A program made the position numbers and the translations under genes. Below are positions 1-6,817 of a stretch of DNA of 59,532 nucleotides, one piece after another. A model generated the notes under the pieces. The model was not told the origin of the DNA. It worked only from the letters and a program-made list of their open reading frames with translations, and did no database searches. This DNA comes from Rhodobacter sp. (GTDB taxonomy: Bacteria; Pseudomonadota; Alphaproteobacteria; Rhodobacterales; Rhodobacteraceae): positions 1 through 59,532 of the forward strand of contig JAIXRW010000043.1 of NCBI GenBank assembly GCA_027484985.1, in the 5' to 3' direction. How positions within the stretch are numbered: position 1 is the first letter of the stretch; each line of letters begins with the position of its first letter.

Positions 1-50
1 GAGGATCGGCGCCGCTGCGTTTGCGATTGGCCCGGGGAGGGGGAGGGGCC
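1..50 (-). ncRNA. Cuckoo-like RNA copy 6 (cut by window edge)
   Basis: First hairpin 29-33/46-50 with loop CTCCCCCTCCCC is complete. Only one arm (CGCCGC, 10-15) of the second hairpin lies inside the window. Confidence 0.6.
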
Positions 51-85
51 GCTCGGTCGCTTGGCCCCGTGGGGGTGGAAAGGGT

Positions 86-156
86 GCGGCGGGGGCGGTC
101 GGGGAGGAGGATCGGCGCCGCTGCGTTTGCGATTGGCGCTGGGAGGGGGAGGGGCC
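86..156 (-). ncRNA. Cuckoo-like RNA copy 5
   Basis: The first hairpin (about 135-156) has a damaged arm (GGCGC instead of GGCCC) and loop CTCCCCCTCCCA, so it may fold poorly. The second hairpin, stem 86-91/116-121, keeps a loop with CCTCCTCCCC. Confidence 0.65.
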
Positions 157-190
157 GCTCGGTCGGTTGGCTCCTTGGGGGTGGAAGGGT

Positions 191-257
191 GCGGCGGGGT
201 CGGGGAGGAGGATCGGCGCCGCTGCGTTTGCGATTGGCCCGGGGAGGGGGAGGGGCC
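191..257 (-). ncRNA. Cuckoo-like RNA copy 4
   Basis: First hairpin: stem 236-240/253-257, with the loop changed to CTCCCCCTCCCC. Second hairpin: stem 191-196/217-222 around a loop that still contains CCTCCTCCCC. Confidence 0.72.
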
Positions 258-292
258 GCTCGGTCGGTTTGCCCCGTTTGGGGCGGAAGGGT

Positions 293-359
293 GCGGCGGG
301 GTCGGGGAGGAGGATCAACCCCGCCGCTTTTACGATTGGCCCAGGGAGGAGGAGGGGCC
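293..359 (-). ncRNA. Cuckoo-like RNA copy 3
   Basis: First hairpin: stem 338-342/355-359 with loop CTCCTCCTCCCT. Second hairpin: perfect 10-bp stem 293-302/318-327 with loop containing CCTCCTCCCC. Confidence 0.78.
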
Positions 360-395
360 GCTCGATACTGTGGCCCCGTGGGGCCGGTAGGGGGT

Positions 396-463
396 GCGGC
401 GGCTTCGGGGAGGAGGTCGAAGCCGCCGCTTTCACGAATGGCCCTAGGGAGGAGGAGGGGGCC
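396..463 (-). ncRNA. Cuckoo-like RNA copy 2
   Basis: First hairpin: 5-bp stem 440-444/459-463 with a loop containing CCTCCTCCC. Second hairpin: perfect 12-bp stem 396-407/418-429 with loop ACCTCCTCCC, the strongest stem in the array. The spacer hairpin GGCCCC-GT-GGGGCC follows at 372-385. Confidence 0.8.
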
Positions 464-502
464 TTTCGGTCTGGTCCGGGCCATCGGGGCCCGTATCAAA
501 GT

Positions 503-570
503 GCGGCGACGTCAGGGAGGAGGAGGACGCCGCCGCTTTTGCCATGAACCCCGGGAGGAGGTGGGGTTCA
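503..570 (-). ncRNA. Cuckoo-like RNA copy 1 (gene-proximal)
   Basis: First hairpin: perfect 8-bp stem 545-552/563-570 with loop ACCTCCTCCC on the minus strand. Second hairpin: 503-513/526-536, eleven pairs including one G-U, with loop CTCCTCCTCCCT. Both loops can pair with a GGAGG Shine-Dalgarno sequence. A GC-rich spacer hairpin around 477-492 separates this copy from the next. Confidence 0.8.
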
Positions 571-580
571 GCAAAGATCC

Positions 581-799
581 TTATTTGCCGTAGGCCGCCT
601 CGCGGGCAACGGCGGGAATGTCATAGCGCGACAGGCCCAGATCGGCGAGTTCGCGGTCGGTCAGGACGTTCAGTTCCCGCAGGGTCTGGTTATAGACAGC
701 GCGGCGGGCGATCGTCACCTTGAGTTGGGCCAGCAGGCCCGAGAAGCGGTCAGCCACCGAAAAGTTGGCGGCGCGAGTGGTCGAGTTTACATAAGCCAT
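581..799 (-). CDS. ccaF1: DUF1127 small RNA-binding protein, CcaF1-like
   Basis: The 72-aa basic protein ends in the DUF1127 signature LTDRELADLGLSRYDI (about residues 46-61), and its N-terminal half is a likely amphipathic helix with several Arg/Lys. Known: CcaF1 of R. sphaeroides is a DUF1127 protein that binds RNA, helps mature the cuckoo sRNAs encoded directly downstream and affects RNA turnover under stress. Here the stop codon is 10 bases before the first cuckoo hairpin, so one transcript would carry both. The ATG at 799 is preceded by GAGG about 10 bases upstream. No convincing RpoH-type promoter could be fixed by eye. The family call rests on the protein; the CcaF1 identity rests on the protein plus its RNA array. 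Confidence 0.88.
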   Translation of the reverse strand: MAYVNSTTRAANFSVADRFSGLLAQLKVTIARRAVYNQTLRELNVLTDRELADLGLSRYDIPAVAREAAYGK

Positions 800-903
800 G
801 TCATCAGCCTCGGGTTACGGTTCCATTTTGCGGCGTTCTGTTGCGCCGCTGTTGAGTGTAAGATGGGGCAAATGCTGCACTTGCACAATGCCGGATGGCC
901 GCA

Positions 904-920
904 ATGCTGCCATGCAGCAT
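904..920. promoter_or_regulatory. CTGC-N3-GCAG palindrome, possible PhaR-type operator
   Basis: Perfect inverted repeat ATGCTGC-CAT-GCAGCAT in the 268-bp divergent region between ccaF1 and mrp. A weaker TGCTGC-N4-GCA half-match lies just ccaF1-proximal, near 873-888. PhaR of Paracoccus denitrificans is known to bind CTGC-N3-GCAG. A very similar site occurs at 29371-29387. The regulator is inferred. Confidence 0.35.
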
Positions 921-1067
921 ATGCATGGCTGGAGCGCATAAAAATGTCATGATTAACAAGGGTATCGCCAAAACTTTATGCGTCTGGCAAACGGTATCTT
1001 GTGCTTTCTGCCCAAGATGCGGACCAAGACAGGGAAACGTTCCCACAATTCAAGCCCGAGGCCAAAG

Positions 1068-2141
1068 ATGACCGCGACCCGTGACGAGATTTTGCGCCAG
1101 CTTTCCACCCTTGCCCTGCCCGGCGGGGGCGACCTTGTCTCGCGCGATCTGATTCGCGCGCTGACCTTCGAGGCGGGGGTGGTGCGCTTTGTGATCGAGG
1201 CGGCCAGCCCCGAGGAGGCGCGGCTGCTGGCCCCCGTCCCTGCGGCGGCCGAAGCGGCGGTCAAGGCGCTGCCGGGGGTCGTTTCGGTGCAGGTGGTGCT
1301 GACGGCGCATGGGCCGGCGGCGAAACCGGCGGCACCGAGCCTGAAGATCGGCCAGCACCCGACGCCGCAGCAGGGCGGGCCGCAAAAGGTTTCGGGCGTG
1401 GACCGGATCATCGTGGTGGCCAGCGGCAAGGGCGGGGTGGGCAAATCGACGGTGTCGTCGAACCTTGCCGTGGCGCTGGCGCGGCAGGGGCGGCGGGTCG
1501 GGCTGCTGGACGCCGATATCTACGGGCCGAGCCAGCCGCGCATGATGGGCGTGACCCGCCGCCCCGCCAGCCCCGATGGCAAGACCATCGAGCCCATCGT
1601 CGCGCATGGGGTCACCATGATGTCGATCGGGTTGATGCTGAAAGAGGACGAGGCGGTGATCTGGCGCGGGCCGATGATCATGGGGGCCTTGCAGCAATTG
1701 CTGACGCAGGTGGCGTGGGGCAAGCTGGATGTGCTGATCGTCGATCTGCCGCCGGGGACGGGGGATATCCAGCTGACCCTGTGCCAGCGGACGCAGCTGA
1801 CGGGGGCCATCGTGGTTTCGACGCCGCAGGATGTGGCGCTGCTGGATGCGCGCAAGGCGCTGGACATGTTCCAGAAGCTGAAAACGCCGGTGCTGGGCCT
1901 GATCGAGAACATGTCGAGTTATGTCTGCCCCAATTGCGGGCACGAGGCGCATATCTTCGGCCATGGCGGGGTGGCTGAGGAGGCGCGCAAGCTGGACCTG
2001 CCTTTCCTTGGCGAATTGCCGCTGGCGCTGGAGGTGCGGGTGGCGGGGGATGCGGGCACGCCCATCGCGGCGGGCGAGGGGCCGGTGGCCGAGGCCTATG
2101 CGCGGCTGGCGCACCGGCTGGTGGCGGGCGGGATGGCCTGA
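1068..2141 (+). CDS. mrp: Mrp/ApbC family iron-sulfur cluster carrier ATPase
   Basis: This 357-aa P-loop protein of the Mrp/NBP35 family assembles and hands on Fe-S clusters to cytosolic apoproteins. An N-terminal MIP18-like domain (about 1-80) precedes the deviant Walker A motif GKGGVGKST (about 119-127). The CPNC pair near residue 287 is the usual bridging cluster site, followed by a FGHGG motif. An in-frame extension of 30 codons exists upstream, but the ATG at 1068 (MTATRDEIL) matches the family N-terminus and has a CGAG element about 9 bases before it. The gene is divergent from ccaF1 and separated from mraZ by over 900 bp without a gene. Confidence 0.95.
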   Translation: MTATRDEILRQLSTLALPGGGDLVSRDLIRALTFEAGVVRFVIEAASPEEARLLAPVPAAAEAAVKALPGVVSVQVVLTAHGPAAKPAAPSLKIGQHPTPQQGGPQKVSGVDRIIVVASGKGGVGKSTVSSNLAVALARQGRRVGLLDADIYGPSQPRMMGVTRRPASPDGKTIEPIVAHGVTMMSIGLMLKEDEAVIWRGPMIMGALQQLLTQVAWGKLDVLIVDLPPGTGDIQLTLCQRTQLTGAIVVSTPQDVALLDARKALDMFQKLKTPVLGLIENMSSYVCPNCGHEAHIFGHGGVAEEARKLDLPFLGELPLALEVRVAGDAGTPIAAGEGPVAEAYARLAHRLVAGGMA

Positions 2142-2220
2142 CACGGCGGCGGGGGCGGGCGCCCCTGCCTTTGGGATAGGCGCCTGCGGGCCCTGGGGCC
2201 GGAGGGCGGTGCGGGCGCGC

Positions 2221-2340
2221 GTGACCGGATTGGCGGTGGCGCAGGGGGGGGCTTTACGCCCCCCCGGTCACGCCGTTTGGCCGAGCCATGGGCGGCATTG
2301 GGGGGCGGCATCGGGCTGAGTATTTGAGCAAGGGTGAATG
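2221..2340 (-). repeat. 3'-end box-hairpin element, copy a (after mrp)
   Basis: Downstream of mrp, GTGACCGG (2221-2228) and CCGGTCAC (2264-2271) flank an inner 8-bp stem 2245-2252/2258-2265 of G and C runs. The box GAGTATTTGAGCAAGGGTGAA (2318-2338) follows. The order, gene stop then hairpin then box, is the same as in most other copies in this window. There is no T-run, so a classical intrinsic terminator is not obvious. Confidence 0.6.
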
Positions 2341-2454
2341 TGGGGGCGTGCGGCGGGGCTGCGCGGGGCGGGTGCCGCCGCGCCGCTGGGGCCTGTGCGG
2401 GCGAACGCGTGTCGGGATGCGGGCGGGCCGTGGCGCGCGGGACGGCGAATCACT

Positions 2455-2482
2455 TGGGTGGGAAAGCGTGGGAAATGCGGGT
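2455..2482 (+). promoter_or_regulatory. Candidate MraZ boxes (TGGG repeats), distal cluster
   Basis: TGGGA at 2459 and TGGGA at 2469 are spaced exactly 10 bases apart, with CGGGT at 2478 and an overlapping TGGGT at 2455. E. coli MraZ binds TGGGN repeats separated by 5-base spacers. The cluster lies about 600 bp upstream of mraZ, which is far for direct autoregulation. Confidence 0.4.
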
Positions 2483-2579
2483 CGGGGGCGTTGGTCCGGC
2501 CGGTATGCAAAGGTGATTCTGTTTTTCGATAGGCGGTAACGGGGCTATCGAAAGATTTTTTCAAAATTATTGGGAACGG

Positions 2580-2609
2580 GTGGGATCACAGGTTGGGCAC
2601 GGTGGGTCA
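2580..2609 (+). promoter_or_regulatory. Candidate MraZ boxes (GTGGG/TTGGG repeats), proximal cluster
   Basis: GTGGGATCAC, TTGGGCAC and GTGGGTCAC follow each other at 2580, 2594 and 2602, with uneven spacing of TGGG (13 and 9 bases). They lie upstream of the presumed dcw leader. MraZ binding is inferred from the repeat and from the position only. Confidence 0.35.
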
Positions 2610-2779
2610 CAATATCTTGTGTGGCTTTGGAAGCCTTGGCCGAGATGTGCCGGAGTTGGGTGCAGTTCAGGCGCGCAATACTGGTCTGGAGCGGGTGCCG
2701 GTGCAAGGTGATGCGGGGTTTTCCCGAAGATTTCCGTTGCGTCCCACGATTTCCCATGGCATCCCTTGGTTATTCGATG

Positions 2780-3008
2780 ACGGCGTGACAAAACAGCTGG
2801 GGCGGCTTCAAGACCCCGAACAAGGCGACAGTCAGGCTCATACAGGCACCCGCTTTCATCGAACCAAGAGATCCGGCGCGCGAGCGAGCAGACATCTCCC
2901 CCAGGTGGCGCGCGTAGCTGGACGCCCAGCGATGGGACAGGCGGCGGATCGAGCAGTGGCAGCAGCTCGATCCGCCGTTCCCGTTTCAGGGCCCGGGTTT
3001 TCCCGGGC
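2780..3008 (+). ncRNA. UpsM-like sRNA / long 5' leader of the dcw operon
   Basis: No protein frame explains this segment, yet it holds two strong stem-loops just upstream of mraZ: a perfect 12-bp stem 2943-2954/2965-2976 and GCCCGGG-TTTT-CCCGGGC at 2991-3008. In R. sphaeroides the dcw cluster is preceded by an unusually long leader that yields the abundant sRNA UpsM, about 200 nt. Position, length and terminal hairpins match that arrangement here. The 5' end is a guess; no promoter was firmly located. Homology to UpsM at sequence level could not be tested. Confidence 0.55.
2943..3008 (+). terminator. Tandem hairpins at the 3' end of the dcw leader RNA
   Basis: Stem GGCGGATCGAGC/GCTCGATCCGCC (2943-2954/2965-2976, 10-base loop) is followed by a short T-containing stretch, then GCCCGGG/CCCGGGC (2991-2997/3002-3008). 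Together they could stop most transcripts before mraZ, which starts 57 bases later. Confidence 0.5.
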
Positions 3009-3064
3009 GGGGCCTGACGGGGCCAAGATTTTCACCGCTGCTTGGAAGAGGGACCGGACGGCAC

Positions 3065-3580
3065 ATGTCCGAGGCGTTCAGAGGCGAATTCACCCAAAGG
3101 GTGGATGGCAAGGCGCGGGTATCCATCCCTGCGGCCTTTCGCCGTGTCCTCGAGGCGGGCGATCCGGACAGCACGCGCAAGCGCATCGTCATGGTCTATG
3201 GCGATTCCCGCCGCAAGTTCACCGAATGTTACACGATGGCCGGTGCGGCGGTGCTGGAAGAAAAGATCAAGCGGCTGCCGCTCGGGTCCGACAAGCGGCG
3301 GATGCTGGAGCGCAACATGATCACCCTGTCGGTCACGGTCGAGATCGATGATGACGGGCGCATCGTGTTGCCGCCCAAGGTGCGCGAGAAGGTGGGCATC
3401 GCCCCCGAGGACGTGGCGCGCGGGGTCGAGGCGGTGTTTGCCGGTGCGCTCGATACGTTCCAGCTGTGGAAATCCGACACCTACGAGGCCGAGATCCTGC
3501 GTGCGGCCGAGGACGATCTGGCCAGCCTGCCCGAAGGTGTTGATATCCTGTCGCTGCTGAGCGACGGCGAAGGGGGCTGA
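3065..3580 (+). CDS. mraZ: Transcriptional regulator MraZ
   Basis: First gene of the dcw cluster; 171 aa. It has two SpoVT/AbrB-like halves: FRGEFTQRVDGKARVSIPA near residues 5-23 and TVEIDDDGRIVLPPKVRE near 90-107. MraZ forms ring oligomers that bind TGGG-type repeats and usually represses its own operon. The family is normally about 145-170 aa, so the length is ordinary. GGAAGAGGGA lies about 10 bases before the ATG. The stop codon is 3 bases before rsmH. Confidence 0.97.
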   Translation: MSEAFRGEFTQRVDGKARVSIPAAFRRVLEAGDPDSTRKRIVMVYGDSRRKFTECYTMAGAAVLEEKIKRLPLGSDKRRMLERNMITLSVTVEIDDDGRIVLPPKVREKVGIAPEDVARGVEAVFAGALDTFQLWKSDTYEAEILRAAEDDLASLPEGVDILSLLSDGEGG

Positions 3581-3583
3581 GAC

Positions 3584-4585
3584 GTGGCCCCCAGCGATCA
3601 GAATTCCGGTCGCGCCCCCCATATTCCGGTGCTGTTGCGCCCGTTGCTGGCGGCCTGTGCGCCGGTGGCGGGGCTGTGGCTGGATGGCACATTCGGGGCG
3701 GGCGGCTATGCGCGGGGCCTGCTGGACGCGGGCGCGGCGCGGGTGATCGGGGTGGACCGCGACCCGCTGGCGCTGCAGATGGCGGCGGCCTGGGCGGGGG
3801 ACTATGGCGACCGGTTGCGGCTGGTGGCGGGCGAGTTTTCCGACCTTGACGCCCATGCGGGCGAGCTGCTGGACGGGGTTGTTCTCGACCTTGGCGTGTC
3901 ATCGATGCAGCTTGATCTGGCCGAGCGGGGGTTTTCCTTTCTGCGCGACGGGCCTTTGGACATGCGGATGAGCCAGTCGGGCGACAGTGCCGCCGATCTG
4001 GTCAATGGCGCGGATGAGGGCGTGCTGGCCGATATCCTGTATCATTACGGGGAGGAACGCGCGTCGCGCCGGATTGCGCGGGCGATCGTGGCCGAGCGGG
4101 CGCGCGAGCCGATCACCACCACGCTGCGGCTGGCCGAGATCGTGGCGAAATGCCTGCCGCGCCCCAAGGCGGGGCAAAGCCACCCCGCCACGCGCAGTTT
4201 TCAGGCGCTGCGGATCGCGGTGAACGGCGAGTTTGACCAGTTGGTTGCGGGGCTGGCTGCGGCCGAGCGGGCGCTGAAGCCGGGCGGGTTGCTGGCGGTG
4301 GTGACGTTCCATTCGCTGGAGGACCGGATCGTGAAGCGGTATTTGCAGGTGGCCAGCGGGACCGAGGCCAATGCCAACCGCTATGCCCCCGCGCGGGCCG
4401 AACAGGTGGCGCGGTTCGAGACGGTCACGAAAAAGGCGGTGGGACCGGACGAGGACGAGTTGGCCGAAAACCCGCGCGCGCGCAGTGCCAAGCTGCGGGT
4501 GGCGCGGCGGACGGCGGTGCGGGCCGAAGGGATCGAGGGGGCGGCGGTCGGACTGCCCGAGATTGCGAAGAAAGGACGCCGCTGA
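3584..4585 (+). CDS. rsmH: 16S rRNA (cytosine(1402)-N4)-methyltransferase RsmH
   Basis: 333-aa SAM-dependent methyltransferase (formerly MraW) that methylates N4 of C1402 in 16S r[13 protein letters not shown] near the N-terminus and [14 protein letters not shown] (about 33-46) are the typical start of the fold, and [14 protein letters not shown] (about 97-110) is the signature region. A GTG start at 3584 follows the mraZ stop closely. The stop TGA overlaps the ATG of ftsL by one base (TGATG), so coupling is likely. Confidence 0.97.
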   Translation: MAPSDQNSGRAPHIPVLLRPLLAACAPVAGLWLDGTFGAGGYARGLLDAGAARVIGVDRDPLALQMAAAWAGDYGDRLRLVAGEFSDLDAHAGELLDGVVLDLGVSSMQLDLAERGFSFLRDGPLDMRMSQSGDSAADLVNGADEGVLADILYHYGEERASRRIARAIVAERAREPITTTLRLAEIVAKCLPRPKAGQSHPATRSFQALRIAVNGEFDQLVAGLAAAERALKPGGLLAVVTFHSLEDRIVKRYLQVASGTEANANRYAPARAEQVARFETVTKKAVGPDEDELAENPRARSAKLRVARRTAVRAEGIEGAAVGLPEIAKKGRR

Positions 4586-5022
4586 TGCGCCCTGTGTTGT
4601 ATGTACTGAGTTTCATCGCCGTGATGGCGCTGGCCTTCTGGGCGTATCGCGAGAATTACGCGACCCAGCACCAGCTAAAGGAAATGGGCCGTTTGCAGGA
4701 CGAGATCGCGTCCTTGCGCGAGGCGCTGGTGTTGCAGCGGGCGGAATGGGCCTATCTTAACCGGCCCGAGCGGTTGCGCGCCCTGGCCACGGCGAATTTC
4801 GAGCGGCTGGGGCTGCTGCCGCTGGAGCCCACGCAATTCGGCGCGGCGGCGGAAGTGGCCTATCCCGCGCCGCCTGCCCCGCCTGCGGCCGAGGGGGCGA
4901 CGGGGGTGGATGCCGAAGGACTGCCTGCCATCACCGATCCGGTCGCGGTGGCGGGGCGGATCGCGGCGGTTGAGACAGCCACGGCGGGTGCCGCAAAACC
5001 GGGGGATAAGGAGTATCCGTGA
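4585..5022 (+). CDS. ftsL: Cell division protein FtsL
   Basis: 145-aa bitopic membrane protein: one N-terminal transmembrane segment (about 4-20, VLYVLSFIAVMALAFWAY), then a coiled-coil periplasmic part (about 25-75) with the LNRPERLRALA motif typical of FtsL. It would link FtsQ/FtsB to FtsW and FtsI at the septum. The Ala/Pro-rich C-terminal tail of about 60 residues is longer than in enterobacterial FtsL. It overlaps rsmH by one base, and ftsI starts at GTGA over its stop codon. Confidence 0.93.
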   Translation: MRPVLYVLSFIAVMALAFWAYRENYATQHQLKEMGRLQDEIASLREALVLQRAEWAYLNRPERLRALATANFERLGLLPLEPTQFGAAAEVAYPAPPAPPAAEGATGVDAEGLPAITDPVAVAGRIAAVETATAGAAKPGDKEYP

Positions 5023-6806
5023 TCCGCACGCCGCTTCGCCCGCTTGCCCGTATCCTTTCGGCCCGCCAGAAGGGCGAGAACCCCGACAGTATCGAACGCG
5101 AGAACCTGCGCCTGCGCCACGAGGCGATGCGCGACAAAAGCCGGATGCGGGCCGAGGGGCGGCTGCTGTTTCTGGGTGTGGTGTTCATGGCCGCGTTCTG
5201 CACCATCGGGGCGCGGATGGCGCTGTTGGCCGCGACCGAGCCGATGGAGCCGCGCGCGGCGGCGACAGGGGCCGAGATCACCGCGCAGCGGGCCGATATC
5301 ACCGACCGTAACGGGCGGATCTTGGCGACCAACATGCAGACCTATGCGCTTTACGCGCAGCCCAAGGACATGGTCGATCCGGCCCGCGTGGCGAGGGAAC
5401 TGGCGGCGATTTTCCCCGAGATCGACGCGGCCGCGCTGGAGCGGCGGCTGACGGACGGGCGGTCTTTCCTGTGGATCAGGAAGGTGATGAGCCCCGAGCA
5501 GATGCAGAAGGTGCATGAAATCGGCGATCCGGGCCTGTTGTTCGGGCCGCGCGAGATGCGGCTTTACCCCAATGGCACGCTTGCCGCGCATGTGCTGGGT
5601 GGCGCGAGTTTCGGGGCAGAGGGCGTGCAATCGGCCGAGGTGATCGGCACAGCGGGGATCGAGAAGGCGATGGATGCGCGGCTGCGCGATCCGGCGCAGG
5701 CGGGCACGCCATTGCAGCTTTCGCTGGACCTGACGCTGCAAGCGGCCATCGAGGAAATCCTTGGCACCGGCATGAACATGCTGAACGCCAAGGGGGCGGC
5801 GGCCATTCTGATGGATGTGCATACGGGCGAGATCCTGTCGCTGGCATCATTGCCGGCCTTTGATCCCAATGACCGGCCCAACCCGCTGGTCAAGGGGGAT
5901 GCGGGCGACAGCCCGCTGTTCAACCGCGCGGTGCAGGGGGTGTACGAGCTGGGGTCCACCTTCAAGATCTTTACGGTGGCCAATGCGTTGCAACTGGGGC
6001 TGGTGACGCCCGAGTCGATGATCGATGCCAATGCGCCGATGCGGGTGGGGCGGTTCCTGATCAAGGAATTCCAGAACCACAATTACGGGCCGAAGCTTTC
6101 GGTCAATGACATCATCGTCAAATCGTCGAATGTGGGGACGGCGAACCTTGCCATGCTGGTGGGGGCCGAACGGCAGGCGGCGTTCATGCAGTCGCTGGGG
6201 CTGTTTGATCCGACGCCGGTGGAACTGGTCGAGGCGCCGGGGGCCAAGCCCATCGTGCCGAAGAAATGGCCCGAGATCACGGTGATGACCACGGCCTATG
6301 GCCATGGCATCGCGGCAAGCCCGATGCATCTGGCGGCGGCCTATGCCACGATTGCCAATGGCGGGGTCAAGGTGACGCCGACGCTGCTGCATGGCGGGGT
6401 GCCGCAGAACGGGCCGCGGGTGATCAGCCCCGAGGTGGCGCGCGCCGCGATCGGGATGTTGCGCGGGGTGGTGCAGGTGGGCACGGCCACGCTGGCCGAT
6501 GTGCCGGGCTATCAGGTGGCGGGCAAGACGGGGACGGCGGAAAAGCCCAACAAGGCGGGCGGCTATGACAGCGACAAGGTGGTGAATACCTTTGCCGCGA
6601 TGTTCCCCGCCGATGCGCCGAAATATGTGCTGGTGGTGACGCTGGATGAACCGGTGGAAACCACGGGCGCCACGCCGCGCCGGACGGCTGGCTGGACGGC
6701 GGTGCCGGTGGCGGCGGAAGTGATCCGCCGCGTGGCCCCGCTGTTGGGGTTGCGCCCCGTGGTTGAACCTGCCCCCGTGGATACGCTAACAGCCGTCTCG
6801 AACTAG
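5019..6806 (+). CDS. ftsI: Septal peptidoglycan transpeptidase FtsI (PBP3)
   Basis: 595-aa class B penicillin-binding protein. A membrane anchor lies at about 48-70, followed by the PBP dimerisation domain and the transpeptidase domain. Active-site motifs are visible: STFK with catalytic Ser near 313, SSN near 368 and KTGT near 501. It cross-links septal peptidoglycan together with FtsW. The GTG start at 5019 has GGATAAGGAG before it and overlaps the ftsL stop. murE begins 11 bases after the stop. Confidence 0.97.
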   Translation: MIRTPLRPLARILSARQKGENPDSIERENLRLRHEAMRDKSRMRAEGRLLFLGVVFMAAFCTIGARMALLAATEPMEPRAAATGAEITAQRADITDRNGRILATNMQTYALYAQPKDMVDPARVARELAAIFPEIDAAALERRLTDGRSFLWIRKVMSPEQMQKVHEIGDPGLLFGPREMRLYPNGTLAAHVLGGASFGAEGVQSAEVIGTAGIEKAMDARLRDPAQAGTPLQLSLDLTLQAAIEEILGTGMNMLNAKGAAAILMDVHTGEILSLASLPAFDPNDRPNPLVKGDAGDSPLFNRAVQGVYELGSTFKIFTVANALQLGLVTPESMIDANAPMRVGRFLIKEFQNHNYGPKLSVNDIIVKSSNVGTANLAMLVGAERQAAFMQSLGLFDPTPVELVEAPGAKPIVPKKWPEITVMTTAYGHGIAASPMHLAAAYATIANGGVKVTPTLLHGGVPQNGPRVISPEVARAAIGMLRGVVQVGTATLADVPGYQVAGKTGTAEKPNKAGGYDSDKVVNTFAAMFPADAPKYVLVVTLDEPVETTGATPRRTAGWTAVPVAAEVIRRVAPLLGLRPVVEPAPVDTLTAVSN

Positions 6807-6817
6807 GGGAGCGGGCC

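Larger units (their letters stand above)
1..570 (-). ncRNA. Tandem cuckoo/CcsR-like sRNA array (at least 5 full copies plus 1 partial)
   Basis: Read on the minus strand, this is a degenerate tandem array with a 101-110 bp period (plus-strand unit starts near 1, 107, 208, 310, 413 and 523). Each unit encodes two hairpins whose loops carry CCTCCTCCC or a C-rich variant; short GC hairpins such as GGCCCC-GT-GGGGCC at 372-385 separate the copies. Stem sequence differs between copies while pairing is kept: 12 bp perfect at 396-407/418-429, 10 bp at 293-302/318-327, 8 bp at 545-552/563-570. The pair 509/530 is A-C on the plus strand but G-U on the minus strand, which favours a minus-strand RNA. The array begins 10 bases after a DUF1127 stop codon. 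In Rhodobacter sphaeroides, CcsR1-4 (cuckoo RNAs, CCUCCUCCC loops) are processed from the transcript of the DUF1127 protein CcaF1, the same arrangement. Whether the RNAs are expressed and processed here is inferred. The array runs off the window edge. Confidence 0.85.
2142..2789. other. Gene-free region between mrp and the dcw leader
   Basis: No open frame here looks like a gene: the frames on both strands have low-complexity Gly/Arg-rich composition and no family resemblance. Recognisable content is a 3'-end element after mrp (2221-2340) and two clusters of TGGG repeats (2455-2482, 2580-2609). A weak promoter candidate is TTGGGT at 2656-2661 with AATACT at 2677-2682, but its 15-base spacer is short. 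Nothing was identified in 2341-2454. Confidence 0.6.

Noticed and set aside
1..570. CRISPR array
   Set aside because: Units are degenerate and similar along their whole length. There are no unique spacers between constant repeats, and no cas genes are nearby.
21..593. Gly/Arg-rich open frames on the plus strand across the 5' repeat region
   Set aside because: They arise from a G-rich tandem RNA array, have no domain features and are overlapped in three frames. Hairpin conservation on the minus strand explains the sequence better.
2593..3351. Open frame of about 250 codons running into mraZ
   Set aside because: It overlaps mraZ in another frame, has low-complexity composition and covers the structured leader; no family resemblance.
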